A stretch of 64,000 bases of DNA from Akanthomyces muscarius (GCF_028009165.1 NC_079243.1:3720001-3784000), one strand, 5' to 3'. Positions 22,103 to 33,778 are shown, numbered from the stretch's first letter. Numbers and translations are program-made. The notes: generated by a model not told the origin, from the sequence alone.

Positions 22103-23824
22103 ATGGCCCCCCTCTACGACTATGAGGACTTTTTGAAATTGGAAGAACCGTACCCGTTGTGGTGCGGCCAGTATACGCCTGGCAGTGGCTACATGTAGGT
22201 AGAAATTGCTTCCCAGCTGCAAGCTTGACTAACATCACACAGGCTGCACGTCCAGAACCCCGCCAATGGAGAGACAATCGCTAGGTAAGCGCCTCCCGGA
22301 GCATGCCAAGAGATCTAATGTGAGATTAACACAAACAGCGCACACACGCCGTCAGAGGAAGATGTAGCCTCGGTGGTGGAAGTAGCTCATAAAATGTACG
22401 CCGATGGCGTCTGGGCATTGGCCTCTCGCCAACACCGCGCCGACGTCCTGGATAAGGCCGCTGAGCTTCTCGCTGCCAGCCTCGACAAACTCATCGCGTG
22501 GGAAGTCATGCAAACAGGTCGCCCCATACGCGAAATGAAGGCGCAAGTGCCTTCGCTAGTGCGTTGGTTCCGCTACTATGCCGCGCTGCTGCGTACCGAG
22601 GAGCGCGCCGTCCTGCCTACGATGGGGTCGCTGCACAACTGGGTCGACCGTGTGGCTCTGGGTGTCGTCGTGCAGATAACACCCTTCAACCATCCGCTAC
22701 TCATTGCCGTCAAGAAATTGGTGCCGGCGCTGGCAGCAGGAAACTCAGTCATCCTCAAGCCCAGCGAGCTGACGCCCGTGACGAGCCTGCTTCTGGGCCC
22801 AATTTTGACTGAGGCGGGCCTTCCAGAGGGTGTCTTTTCCGTACTGCCAGGGTTAGGGAGCACGGTGGGAAACTGGTTGGTGAGCCACAAGTTAGTGCGC
22901 AAAGTTGACATTACAGGCGGAACGAACGCAGGGCGAGCGATTGGGTCGATCGTCGGCGGCAACTTGGCCAGATACACGGCAGAGCTTGGCGGCAAGGCAC
23001 CGCTTATTGTTTTTCAGAGTGCGTCCGTCGACGCGGCTGTCAATGGTATTGCGTTTGGATCATTTATTGCCAGCGGTCAGACATGCGTCGCCTCGACAAG
23101 AATCCTGGTACACAACAGTATCATCGACGAGGTACGACAGAAGCTCATACTCAAAGCGCAGTCTATCGTGGAGCGTATGGGCTCGCCCTTTCACCCAGCC
23201 TCAACCATGGGTCCTGTCATCTCTGACAAGCAACTCCGCCACATTGAAGCGTTGGTAAAGTCGGCCCTGGATGACGGCGCGAAGCTTCTCCATGGCGGCA
23301 GCCGCATGAGAGGCACCTCGTCCATCGACGACACCGATTTTGGCAAGGGCTACTTCTACCCACCCACTATACTCGATCTCGGCTCTGCAGCAGAACCAAA
23401 GGCCCCCATATGGAAAACATCGGACTCTGACCTCAGTATTGAAACGCGTCTTTGGAACGAAGAAGCATTCGGCCCGGTTGTTGTGCTGGTGGGCTTCGAT
23501 AACGAGCCACAAGCGGTTGGACTTGCCAATGATACCATATATGGCCTTGGGGCGGCGCTCTGGACTACGGATCTCAGCCAATCGTTCCGGATATCGGAGC
23601 ATATTCGGGCAGGCATCGTCTGGGTCAATACACACCATCGCAACGACCCAAGCAGTCCATGGGGAGGCCTGACAGCTTCCAGCGGTGTTGGCAGTGAAAA
23701 TGGTGTAGAGGCATACCGAGCGTACACCATGACGAAAAGTACGATTATCAACTACGCGACGACGAAGGAGTGTCTTGACGACGACTGGTTTGCAGACGAC
23801 GCCAAGGACGTTCGGTACGGATAA
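22103..23824 (+). CDS. NAD(P)-dependent aldehyde dehydrogenase
   Basis: ALDH superfamily enzyme that oxidises an aldehyde to its acid. Exons 22103-22194, 22243-22284 and 22339-23824 encode 539 residues. The first junction makes the Met codon of GSGYMLHVQNP, the second the Ser of ETIASAHTP. Active-site residues are present: Asn in QITPFNHPLL, Glu at about 260 in AELGGKAPL, and catalytic Cys at about 294 in SGQTCVAST. The C-terminal EAFGPVVVLVGF and the aldehyde-binding loop are normal. It resembles fungal enzymes for aromatic or short-chain aldehydes, but the substrate cannot be read from sequence. No mitochondrial presequence or PTS1 is seen. It converges on an MFS transporter 184 bases away, which in turn is divergent from a Zn2Cys6 regulator, suggesting a linked pathway. 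Confidence 0.93.
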
Positions 23825-24008
23825 AGCTGTCGGATTCTCGCTTAAATATGGCCTAGAGAGAAACGTAAATAGGCCATTTTCTATTGTCTATTTTAGTCAA
23901 GTCTTTCTGCGGATGTGGGTTGGGAACGTATCTTGCTGCATCACCGGCTTCATTAGGGTACTGTAATACACGCATTTTCACACAATTGACACTATTGATA
24001 CTATTGAC

Positions 24009-25569
24009 TCACAGTCTGATGGTGAATTGGGCCCTCAGCCTCTCCCCATATCTATAGAAAAGATATGGGACAGGCGAAAACGTCAATGCAATGAAGCCAA
24101 GCAAGCTGTTCCCCCAACCGAGACCAAGAGCTCGATACAGTGGAGCGCTAGTAAGTGGCAAGAAAGCACCAAAGAGACTGCGAACAATAGTCGCAGCTGC
24201 GATAGCTGACGCAGCCGCCTCACAGTCGAATGCGTCGACAAGATACGACTGGACAGGAATGAGAATCATCATGGAGCCAACACCAATCAGTAGAGTCCCC
24301 AGTATCGTAACAATCCATGGAGCAGCCTTGTAGGCGCTCCACCCATACCAAAAGAAGCCGACGGGAAGAACAAGCGAGAACCAGAGCATGGGGAGAAGCC
24401 GCCTCTCTGGCTCCCGTGAGCGTCCTGTTGTGCCGTTCGCCATGAGCCTGTCGCCAAGAAAAATACAAAACATCAAGCTGACAAGCATACCGAGTCCAAG
24501 ACCCAGGTAGACAAGGCCTGAGAGCTCAGTAGTGAAGCCATACCTGCCAATGTAAACGTCTGGGAAGGTGGTGAACAGAACGTAAATAAGCCCGTAGATA
24601 AATCCGGTGTACAGGGACAAAAGAAACACGACAGGTGAGAGAAAGAGGATCCTGAGCGGACGGATTGCGGTACGTTTGAGAAGCTGAGTAGGTGAAGGTC
24701 CTGTGACGTAGGCTCCATTGCTGTCACTGACGGTCTGCGCTATGGTCGCTCGGCGTTTAAGCAGAGCGGGCTCAAATGTCTCCTTCATCAGGAAGAAAGT
24801 CGCAACTGTTGCCGCTCCAGCCTGCACCGACAAAGAAAGTTGTTAGCTTGTCACATACCGCTCTCCTGATAAGGAAGTAAAATTACCAGTATCAATATGA
24901 ACCAAAATGTCCAACGCCATCCTAAATCTCGGGCGACAAAACCACCAATGACAGGCCCCAGAGCCGGACCGAGCAGCGGACCAATGCAAGCCAACGCCAT
25001 GGCTGTACCACGCTCGCTCGGCACGTAAAGATCCGCAATCGTGCCGCCGGTGATGACTAGTGGTGCCGATGCGGCGCAGCCGCAGATGAATCGAAAGACG
25101 AGAAACATGGCTGTATTTGTGCTCAGAGCGCAGCCGACCGTGACGATGGTGTAGACGACGCCGCAAGCGCGGTAGATGATCAGGCGGCCGTAGAGCTCCG
25201 ACATGGGTGACAGAAACAGAGGGCCCAAAACGTAGCCTAGAATATAGATTGAGACGGTAAAGGTGACTATGGTGCTGCTTGTGATGCGGAAATCGTCGGC
25301 GAGTTGGGCGGCGCCGGGCGCGAACATGACTGTGGCGAGGCTTCTGCTTGTTTGTTAGGGCGGGCTTGACTATGAGAACACGCTGAATACGGGAGAAGCA
25401 CGAACGAGTAAAGCGCAAATAAGCTGACGAGAATGATGTGACGTAGTTTCATCGATGGTTTCCAGTTTCGTGGATTTTCGGGATCGTCTGGGCCATTCCA
25501 GCCGGCAGTATGGGCATGGACGGACTTGCTCTCACGGTAGACTCCCGGTGTCCCTACTTCTAGATCCAT
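24009..25569 (-). CDS. MFS multidrug-type transporter (DHA1 family)
   Basis: Twelve-span proton antiporter of the polyspecific drug/metabolite type, plasma membrane. Minus-strand exons 25569-25406, 25343-24887 and 24821-24009 encode 477 residues. The N-terminus contains the family signature GPDDPENPRNWKPSMK just before span 1, and the loop between spans 2 and 3 has SPMSELYGRLIIYR (motif A region). Motif C-like GPLLGPALGPVIGGF lies in span 5. The central cytosolic loop ends before LLSLYTGFIYGLIYVLF, and the protein finishes LFYRYGERLRAQFTIRL. The first intron joins LYS to SLATVMFAPG, and the second is phase 0 at WFILIL/AGAATVATFF. An upstream in-frame ATG at 25623 is possible. Its head-to-head regulator suggests inducible export or uptake linked to the neighbouring dehydrogenase. 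Confidence 0.92.
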
Positions 25570-26215
25570 GACCAAAGGCACCTCAACTTTGTTCTTACGT
25601 TTCGAAAAGAAAAGAAACTCCAAAACGCGAAACAGCAGAGGAATTGCCTAGTTTCAATGGAACCACGAGGGGAGTCGCTCTTTTATTGAAGAACTTGCCA
25701 CAAGAAAAACCACACGTATTAAACCAACGGCTTCCGCGTAAAACAAATTCTAATACGCAGCCTTATATCGCTAATGTTGACGGAATCGATTGCAAAAGGA
25801 ATGGCAAATTAATGTTGATCTCCGCGGTGAGCCGGAGGACTTGCCGCCCGCGCTGGCTTCTTGACGGTCTAGCTTGCCCATGACGACGCATTCATTGCCC
25901 CAAAAATTCTGTGTCCTATATCAATAGAGAATTTGGAGGAACATTGAGAGCTTGTTTCCAACCAGTGTAAGTCTCCCGACGCTAAAGGCCGATCCTCGAA
26001 CGAGGCTGTCACCGTCCGCGGAGCTTCGGGCGGTGCCAGCCACCAACGTTAGTTAGCGCTCCAATTGGAGTTGGTGAACGCCGCACCGTCCGTCTACATA
26101 TAACACTGATGCTCCGCGCTTTTCATCGGCGCGGCTTCAACACGTAAAGTTATTTGCCAAATCATCCATCGAGCACCTATAGTCTGCAGTCTTCGGCCGA
26201 AATACAGCGCGCACG
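25570..26215. promoter_or_regulatory. Divergent promoter of MFS transporter and Zn2Cys6 regulator
   Basis: A 646-bp region between two gene starts. It contains a cluster of dyads: cctcg-aa-cgagg (25994-26005); caccg and cggtg arms (26010-26014 and 26031-26035) around a ccgcgg (26016-26021); and a perfect 12-bp palindrome ctccaattggag (26059-26070) inside caccaac/gttggtg arms (26041-26047 and 26070-26076). Inverted or everted CGG triplets are the usual targets of Zn2Cys6 proteins, so an operator for the adjacent regulator is a reasonable inference. Confidence 0.5.
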
Positions 26216-28694
26216 ATGACTTTGCCGAAGCAACGGGCACAATCGCCAAGGGTTGGTCCAATCACAGGAGCGGACAAGGCTGAAAAGTCTCGGCCTCCGT
26301 CTTCAAGACGGCGGGATAAGCCGCAACTTAGCTGCCATGCATGCAGAAAGCGCAAGTAAGTGTGATGTGGAAATTTTCTGTTGCGCGTGAGGACTCGTTC
26401 CTGTTCCTGAATTAATCGCCAATCTGTGAAATCGAGCGAGTAACCAGGACCCATCTCTGACAAGGTTTGCAAGAATACGTTGTGATCGCAGATATCCATG
26501 CAGCAACTGCTCAAGCCGAGGGCTTGGATCTTCCTGCGCCTTCATCAATATGCCCGCCTCGGCTTTGTCGCCGGCCGAAGCGGGAAGCGCTCCTGGTGTC
26601 GAGGTGCAAGAACGCATAAATAAGTTGGAGACGTTGGTCTTGGACCTTGTGCACCAATCTAGTTCGAGCAACTGTAAGTAAACGTAATATTCTAATTTTT
26701 CCACAACCTTCCGGGATGTAGTCTCAGGGCTGATCGCCGCAGCCGAGTACCTTCTGTCAGAGAAGATGCCGCCGAGTCGCGGGCCAAAATTGCGAACAAC
26801 CCAAAGTTTTCAATTGCGCCCGCAAACATACGCAAGTATCGATACAGAATCGCATCAAACAAACTCAGCATCGCCCTCCGACTATGGTAGCTTCAGAAAT
26901 AGGGCGAAGGGCATAAGCTACGTCAGTGGCTCTCACTGGGTCGCTGTTCTAGACAGCATAACCGACTTGAAGAACCACCTCTGCCAGGAGGATGAGCCGA
27001 GACCGTCTTTACTAGAGCCGGGCCAACTACCAGAAAGCAAACCGCGACCGCAACTACTTTACGGCTTTGCCATCAACGACACACCCTCATCGATAATAAA
27101 TGGCCTGCCGCCTCGACCCGTGGTGGACAGATTGGTTTCTTGCTTCTTCAACACATTAGAAGTTGCACCAGGTACAGAAAGTGAGCTGAATGTTTGATTC
27201 CACTGTAGCGCTGACAGAGAAGACAGGCGTTCTGCACAGCGGACAATTCCTTCGAGAGGTACATATCGCCCTGGCATGTCTGCTGGCAGATGCCACTCAG
27301 GAACAGAAACTTGCTCATCATGACACTAGTACGATGTCTTTTGGAAGACACCAGAAGAAACCTCAATTGTGTGGGTAGGGCTCTTGTTCAGTGTGATGGC
27401 CCTGTCAACCCAATACCAACAGGCACAAGCCAGCGGCCAACTCGTCGCGTCAGAAGCGAGGGCCGGGCACTTCACAAGCCGATCAGAAGTTGAAGAAAAA
27501 GAGGCACTTGCGGAAGAGTACAAATGCCAAGCCATAAAATGTCTTCATCTGGGCCAGTACACACGAGGCGGTCCTCACGTGCTGGAGACGCTGTGTCTGT
27601 ACACCTTTATAGAGTGCTTCCATCTCAAGGACATGGATGTTGGCATCTCCGTCCTCATCGCCAACCTCGTGCAGATTGCCCTGCATATGGGCTACCACCG
27701 CGATGCGAAGCACTTTACGTCAATTTCTCCGTTCGCCGGCGAGATGCGAAGGCGAGTCTGGGCCATGATTGTCCAGCTCGACTTTAGCATTTCCACTCAG
27801 CTTGGGCTGCCTGGAGTTCTGAGGCAGAGCCATGTTGAAACGTCGCGTCCGCGCAACCTATTTGATTACGACTTTGACGAAGAAGCCACAGCGCTTCCCG
27901 ATTCTAGACCCGAGACGGAGGTGACGCCCATCCTTTATGTTCTAGCCAAGCTTCGACTTGTCTCGGTCGGGAGAAAGGTCGTTGATATAGCAACAGACCT
28001 CCAGCAATGTCCTTACACCGAGATAATTGAGATTGATCGAGAGATTAGCGATGCGCGGGGCTCTCTACCATCCAGCCTGCGGTGGAAAGGCCTCGCGTCG
28101 GCTCTAAATGCACCATCCGTCACTACACTCTTGACCATTTGGCTGCACATGATTACACTCCAGCTCAAGGTCATCCTGCACAAAAAATTCTTAGACCCTG
28201 CTCAATGCGGTCAACAGTATAAACACTCACGAAGAACCTGCTTAGTTGCTGCCATGGAGCTCCTAGCTCTGCAGCATTTGGTGGAGGAGGAGATTCAGCC
28301 TGGCGGCTTACTTTGCGAGAGTCGCTGGAGGATTTCCTCCACGTTTACCAATCCTTTTCTGCTTGCGACAAGCGTTCTTTGTTTCTACCTGCAGAGCGCC
28401 AGAAAACTGGCCGATGATCAGGAAACCACCAGCGAGGACGACCAAGTTGAGGGAGTGGACACGGCAAGTGTTAAAGATGCGCTGAAGAAGTCGCTAGCTA
28501 TCTGGCTCCGCAACTGCAGTCAGTCGAGAGAGGCGCGAAAGGCTGCTGTGGCCGTGCATCATATTTTGGAGAATCCTGGGGCGAGTCCAGATCTTGAGAC
28601 GCCGATCAACAATTTCGCTGTTGCTCCGGCCGAACCGTTGTTTAACTCCGCCACAGATGTTTCCTACTTTCCAGGTGCGTTGAACCGAACGTGA
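26216..28694 (+). CDS. Zn2Cys6 fungal-specific transcription factor
   Basis: DNA-binding regulator of 731 residues, nuclear. Exons 26216-26355, 26474-26673, 26722-27171, 27218-27258 and 27330-28694. The zinc cluster is split by intron 1 and reads C40-x2-C43-x6-C50-x5-C56-x2-C59-x8-C68 (CHACRKRK, then IRCDRRYPCSNC), with a basic N-terminal arm. A short leucine-containing linker (RINKLETLVLDLV) follows. The fungal-specific middle homology region is recognisable from HSGQFLREYDVFWKTPEETS and VWVGLLFSVMALSTQYQQ through GYHRDAKHFTSISPFAGEMRRRVW. The small exon 27218-27258 and both flanking introns were placed by restoring this motif. It is divergent from the MFS gene and probably controls it and the aldehyde dehydrogenase; this is inference from position. 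Confidence 0.9.
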
Positions 28695-29393
28695 AAACCC
28701 TTTACCAACCAGTGTTGACAAAGAAATTGCAATGTAGAATTTTCGCAGAACTATGACCTTTCTGGCGCGTCTCTTTTTTATGCGGCCGAGGAGATGGCAT
28801 GGCCGGCTTTCGCAAGCAAGCAGACCACTAATGCCCTGGGTGTACCGTACACAGATTTTACAGCATGAAGCAATTCCTATACGGCACGGGGCTCGCCCAG
28901 ATATGCGAATAACACCATCGGGATAAAAAGGGGCTTGGAAATACATTATAAGTGTGTACCTCCGTTCCTCCGCATAGAAAATCTTCGGCGACCGCCGGGT
29001 GGTGATGAAATCAAGAGCACGCTATAGAATTAGAAGTATTAATGGTGCACTGTAAGTACCTGGTGCGACCATTGGCCGACTCGGTTTCCGACGTTGTCTC
29101 TTCTACTAGTTAGTGGCGGCTGTCTCGCGCATTTATTACCGCGAAAAACCGTCGGTTGCAAGTCTCGCATGATTGACGATTCAAACAAGCCCAAAGGCAT
29201 CCACTTTCGGCGAATTATGGCCCATCACGACCAAATACCGCGTCTCCATGTTTCCATTCACGCACAAGCCCGTAGTTTGGGGGGAATCCGGTTAAAATGG
29301 ACAATTTCGATGGATATCATCGACCTTCCAGGAACTTGACTCGGACAAGCTCCACCTTACCGGCGGGCCTGTAACTACTGGGAGCCTACTTTA
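28695..29393. other. Intergenic, no gene seen
   Basis: Spacer between two plus-strand genes, with no supportable coding content; it should hold the MOSC gene promoter. Confidence 0.5.
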
Positions 29394-30860
29394 ATGTCTG
29401 CCTTCAACTCTTTTACATCTCTCAATGCAAATGCCAATTGTAGCAAGATGCTGCTGTATGTGATCCAACACGCTAAAGCTGCCCTGGCGGCAATCAACAT
29501 GGCGTACGCAACCACCGCATTGACGCTGTCTCTGGCAACCATCACCCTTGGCTTGTTATGGACGGCACCGCGCTTCATGACTTGGCGGCAGCTGCGAAAG
29601 CTGCGTCGCGTCAAGCCCTCGAGGAAGAACATGGACGACCAGTATGACGCGAAGTACGCTGCATCAGAGGCTTCGTCTCCGGACGGACCGGTCCGCATCA
29701 AGGCCATCTTTATTCACCCCGTCAAGTCGTGCGGCCCCGTCGAAGTAGACCGGGCCGTGGTCACAAAGACCGGCTTGCAATACGACAGATGCTTTTCCTT
29801 TGCGGTCGACTCTGACGAGAAAAAGTCAGACGACGCGCGCACGCTGCAATTTATCAGCCAGCGCACGAAGCCGAAAATGTCACTCATTCACGCAGAGCTG
29901 TGGCTTCCGCACGACGAAAGCAGCAGCCAGGACCTGTTGGTTCACGCCGGCGGCGCAGTGCGCCTCACATTCCCGGACCCGGATCCCGCAAGCTTTATGC
30001 AGCGTATCCAAGCCTGCATCGAGCAAATGAGCTGGAATGCGACGCCGCAGTATTCCTTCATTGTGCCATTGACGCCTACGATCCGGTACCTGCCCGAGTC
30101 GGAGCTGAAACCCACGCCGTTCACGATACACTATCGCGAGGCGCACGGCATCGACATGGGCCGCATCACGGCAGTGGCCGCCGCGCTGCCCAAGCTGAAG
30201 AAGCTGCTCGGCTACCCTGAGCGCCGCACGCTCACCCTCTTCAAATGCACCCCGGACACCCTGACGCGCACCGACAAGAACCTCGCGCCGCTCTCCAACA
30301 TTGGCTCGCGCGCGGTGCACGGGTACACCGACCAGCAGCCCATCAACATCAACAGCGTGAGGTCTGTGCAGGCCGTGTCGCGGATGCTGCCCCGCGAGAA
30401 CCAGCCGCTGAATGCGCTACGCTTCCGCGCCAATCTGTGGATCGCCGGCGCGGCCGCCTACGACGAGGAATCCTGGAAACGGTGCCGCATCGTGCCCAAG
30501 GCGCCGCGAACGCACAAAATGGATAGCAAGCTGGCGACCACGCTCTCCGTCGTGTGCCGCACGTCGCGATGCACCATGCCGAACGTCGATCCGGCCGCGG
30601 GCACGTTTTCGGCGCAGCGCCCGGCAGAGGGAAAGAAGAAGGGTCTCCCGCAGCCGACGACGACGCTGGTGGCAGAGCGCACGGTGGAGGATGGCAACAA
30701 GGCGGCGCTGGGATATTTGGGGATGCATGCGGTGCCAGAGGACAGGGATTTGGAGGCTGCGCGCAAGAGGCGCGAGAAACTCGTGGTGTGCGTCGGAGAT
30801 GAGATTGAGGTCCTGGAGCGAGGCCAGCATCTATATGGCTCTACTGGAGATTTATACTGA
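29394..30860 (+). CDS. mARC-like MOSC domain protein (molybdenum cofactor-binding)
   Basis: A single exon of 488 residues. After a hydrophobic N-terminal segment (about residues 36-60, AYATTALTLSLATITLGLLW) that may anchor it to a membrane, a MOSC_N beta-barrel domain starts at VRIKAIFIHPVKSCGPVEV. The MOSC domain follows, with NALRFRANLWIAG and the motif RTSRCTMPNVDPAAG, in which Cys393 is the likely molybdenum ligand by analogy to mARC and YcbX. Such proteins reduce N-hydroxylated compounds with cytochrome b5 partners; that activity is known for the family and only inferred here. Fungal versions often carry a longer linker, as here (KKKGLPQPTTTLVAERTVEDG). An alternative start at about 29499 would leave only the anchor. 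Confidence 0.88.
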   Translation: MSAFNSFTSLNANANCSKMLLYVIQHAKAALAAINMAYATTALTLSLATITLGLLWTAPRFMTWRQLRKLRRVKPSRKNMDDQYDAKYAASEASSPDGPVRIKAIFIHPVKSCGPVEVDRAVVTKTGLQYDRCFSFAVDSDEKKSDDARTLQFISQRTKPKMSLIHAELWLPHDESSSQDLLVHAGGAVRLTFPDPDPASFMQRIQACIEQMSWNATPQYSFIVPLTPTIRYLPESELKPTPFTIHYREAHGIDMGRITAVAAALPKLKKLLGYPERRTLTLFKCTPDTLTRTDKNLAPLSNIGSRAVHGYTDQQPININSVRSVQAVSRMLPRENQPLNALRFRANLWIAGAAAYDEESWKRCRIVPKAPRTHKMDSKLATTLSVVCRTSRCTMPNVDPAAGTFSAQRPAEGKKKGLPQPTTTLVAERTVEDGNKAALGYLGMHAVPEDRDLEAARKRREKLVVCVGDEIEVLERGQHLYGSTGDLY

Positions 30861-32705
30861 CATTGAGATTTCGAGAATACAATAACTCTAGCACCTTTTT
30901 CTTCGTAATCCGTTCATTGCTGGCGTAGCTAGCCACCGTCTAATATGATGCTCAGCTAGCTTGTGACAGGCATCGGCGACGCGGTGTTTACCCCTTCCTA
31001 ATAAATTTGACTCATACTGCTGAAGAGAGTCTTGATGAAATTTGAAGGATTCATCCCAGTATCCCAGCCCAAGATTGCAAACAGGGTAGGAAGAGACACA
31101 CTGATCCACACCAATGCATAAATGTTGGGGAGGTGGCCGATATGAAGCATACACATGTGTTCTATTAAGCCCGGAGTATATCATCAAGGAGTTACACTGA
31201 GCGAACCATGCGCACCATGGGAGCCTCGATAATATGCTTTCTAGTCCTTGCCTCCACAACAGCGGGAAGATGAAACTAGATGCCTGTCACTTTTGTCTGA
31301 GAGACATTGCATCTGAACTACCTGCTGAGGGATGCTCCCTGCTTTGCCGAGGGCAATACTCTCCAGATGCAGAGTATTCGGTAGGAGAAGAATCAGAGCG
31401 TCGTGGAAACCAAACCGCAATAATCTCAGCGACACGCCGTGATGGGCCATTCAGCCATATCGAAACTTGACACAAATGAAGTTCGCTCGATCTACACCAA
31501 ACTTCATGCCATGTATTCGAGCAAGCCAGCCAGAATAGATGGTATCTGTCGTAAGGCGTTTGCCGACCTTCGTCAGATCTACACCGCAGAAGCGGCTTGC
31601 CTCTTGCTGAATTTCTACTACTACAAAGGTGCAGCTATTTTACCATGCAAGTGATAGGAAACCAGTTGTTTCTCTTCGGCAGCGCGCCTGACTTGAATGA
31701 GTTGGTTACAAAAGCTACAGAGCGGGTCTAGAAGCAATGTATGCAATGCCTGAACCTCGCGCGAGATATCGGCGACAAGGGGAAGTGCCAAATCCCTCGC
31801 GGGGACAACTTGTCACACGCAAGGTGCTAGCGCCACCGTCGCACCCTCCAGTAAGTATCGGCTGGAAGTGTTGGCCGGGCGTTGCGTGAGGATCGTACGC
31901 CACAAAAAATGGGAAGAGTAAAGTTTCTAGCCGTGGTGTGCTGGGAGGGCTGGAACTTGATCAGCCCCCTTTTAACTACCCCAACTCTGTTTGACTGCGT
32001 GCAGCAGTGGCAGTAGATTGTGGGCGTGTAATTGCGATGATACCACTTGTCTCTGTATCTACAGCCACACACGCAGGCTGGTAACTGGGCACGAAGGTTC
32101 CTCAGGCTCTGCGTTCCCATCTGCTAGTCGGATGGCATTGGGACTCACCGCTGCTGCATCTTGTCTAAGGTACCCTCTCCCCCCCCCCCCCCCCCCCCCC
32201 CCCCCAAAAAAAGAAACCGCGTACGACAAACAGGCCCGATCTCGCTTGCCAGGGCGACATACCCAACTCGACTAAGGTAAGAACGCTTCGAGGACGCTCA
32301 CGGTGTCGGAGCTGTCGTCGTCGGCGCCGGGCGCAGGAAGCAGGGGAAAGAAGTAGTTCATTGAGTCTATGTGAGCGCCTATAATAGTGAGGGGGGCAGA
32401 GAAGCTAGGTAGTGATGGCGGGCTCAAAGCGCGCAATAATATTCGGTTGCGGGAAGGTATGAGCAAAGACATCCAGCGATATGTGAGTGTGGAAGGGCGC
32501 CTCCTTGATTGTTGCAAACGCCGATTTGTCGGTACGCCGTGCCTGGCATGGTGTCAGCCAAGATGTAAGACCTAATCATGATATATTTTATTGCTATATT
32601 ATTCAACCAGCCTTTTACGTCTATGTCTACAATTTCTTTCTCTCCCCGAGCAACAAGGGCCATTATGTGCCCCCTACCCACCATCATTATCGCACCGATA
32701 GTTCT
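30861..32705. other. Intergenic, no gene seen; contains a long C homopolymer
   Basis: About 1.8 kb between the 3' ends of the MOSC gene (plus) and the secreted protein gene (minus). Frames here are short and lack domains. A C27-A7 tract lies at 32179-32212. Confidence 0.5.
32179..32212. repeat. C27 homopolymer followed by A7
   Basis: Twenty-seven consecutive C followed by seven A, in non-coding DNA. Length may vary between isolates or be affected by sequencing error. Confidence 0.85.
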
Positions 32706-33638
32706 CTACTCCCTGGCAGAAGGACTGGATCTCGCGGCAGCGATGGGACAAGTCTCGCCAATGTATGAAGCAACAAGTTCTGCATTGGCCTGGTAGCAGT
32801 AAACGTTTGTGTACGTTCCAGCAATCTCCTTGGGCGGCGTATTCAGCAGCGGCTGGTTGTACAGTGTGATGTTGCCGACAGCCATCTTTGGGTCCGCAAA
32901 GGTCTCGTTAAAGTACAGTGACTGGCGTTGGCACATCCCATTGTCCAGAAGCTGCGGGTTGTTGAGCAGCGAGTGGAAGGTATGCGCTGTGTACGGCGAC
33001 GTAGACGTAAGCGAGTAGATGAGATCGAATGCCTCACCGACAACTCCAGGGCCGGAGACGGGGTTTGGAAGAATGAACGGCTTTACTTGAAAGCTGTACA
33101 GGCCACCGGGCAAGCTCTGTACAGCAGCTGTATCGGGCACCATTTGCGCCGGCGCGATCACCGTTCCCTCAAATAGTGGAACGGCTCCAACAATAGCCGG
33201 CACCAGCGCCGCTAGATCATTGCCGTTGGTGCCCCCAATGTAGTAGTTGACTGGAACGTTGAAGGGCGTTTTGCCGTCCTTGCTCACGTCGGCGAAAGGA
33301 ACCAAGATGGCACCCTGCATGAGAGAAGGGATTTGAAGAGGTGCCAGGTTGAACGCGGTCATGCGAATATCGTTTTGGTAGCCGCCCTCAACGATCAAAG
33401 GGTGCATGCCCGCGGGAAAAGCGGGAAGGATATCCGTGGGCACATCGAGAGGTTTGTAGCCTTTGGTGATCTTCTCAATGATGGCTTTGGGGACCGGAAT
33501 TATGCAGTAGGTGCTGTTGGTAGATGTCGTTCTGTTGGCTGGGTTGTAGACAGCAAGTGTATTTGGCCCGGCCTGAGCGTTCGCAACTCTCAACAGGGTT
33601 GCAAGCGCAACAGCGACTGAGAAATGAAAATGCATCAT
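32706..33638 (-). CDS. Secreted protein, possibly acetoacetate decarboxylase-like fold
   Basis: A single exon of 310 residues from ATG 33638. A clear signal peptide (MMHFHFSVAVALATLLRVANA) precedes QAGPNTLAVYNP. Several N-glycosylation sequons are visible (NRT, NST, NET, NIT) and few cysteines. Segments such as YCIIPVPKAIIEKITKGYKP, FPAGMHPLIVEGGYQNDIR and VPVNYYIGGTNGNDL recall the acetoacetate decarboxylase superfamily, which has secreted fungal members, but I see no sure catalytic lysine, so the activity is open. The frame runs further upstream to 33761, but a TATA box at 33771-33778 and the signal peptide favour 33638. Its neighbours give no clear pathway. Confidence 0.8.
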   Translation of the reverse strand: MMHFHFSVAVALATLLRVANAQAGPNTLAVYNPANRTTSTNSTYCIIPVPKAIIEKITKGYKPLDVPTDILPAFPAGMHPLIVEGGYQNDIRMTAFNLAPLQIPSLMQGAILVPFADVSKDGKTPFNVPVNYYIGGTNGNDLAALVPAIVGAVPLFEGTVIAPAQMVPDTAAVQSLPGGLYSFQVKPFILPNPVSGPGVVGEAFDLIYSLTSTSPYTAHTFHSLLNNPQLLDNGMCQRQSLYFNETFADPKMAVGNITLYNQPLLNTPPKEIAGTYTNVYCYQANAELVASYIGETCPIAAARSSPSARE

Positions 33639-33770
33639 ACGCTGCGCTGTGATACTATTCACTGCTGTCGTTCGTTTTCGTCTGTGTAGGTCGGGATAGA
33701 GCAAGTTTCGGTCGGGCAAAGGCCCGGCTGCTGCGGAACAGATGATGGCCTTGCGCAACACTTTCCACCC

Positions 33771-33778
33771 CCTTTATA
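33771..33778 (-). promoter_or_regulatory. TATA box of the secreted protein gene
   Basis: TATAAAGG on the minus strand, about 135 bases upstream of the ATG at 33638. Confidence 0.55.
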
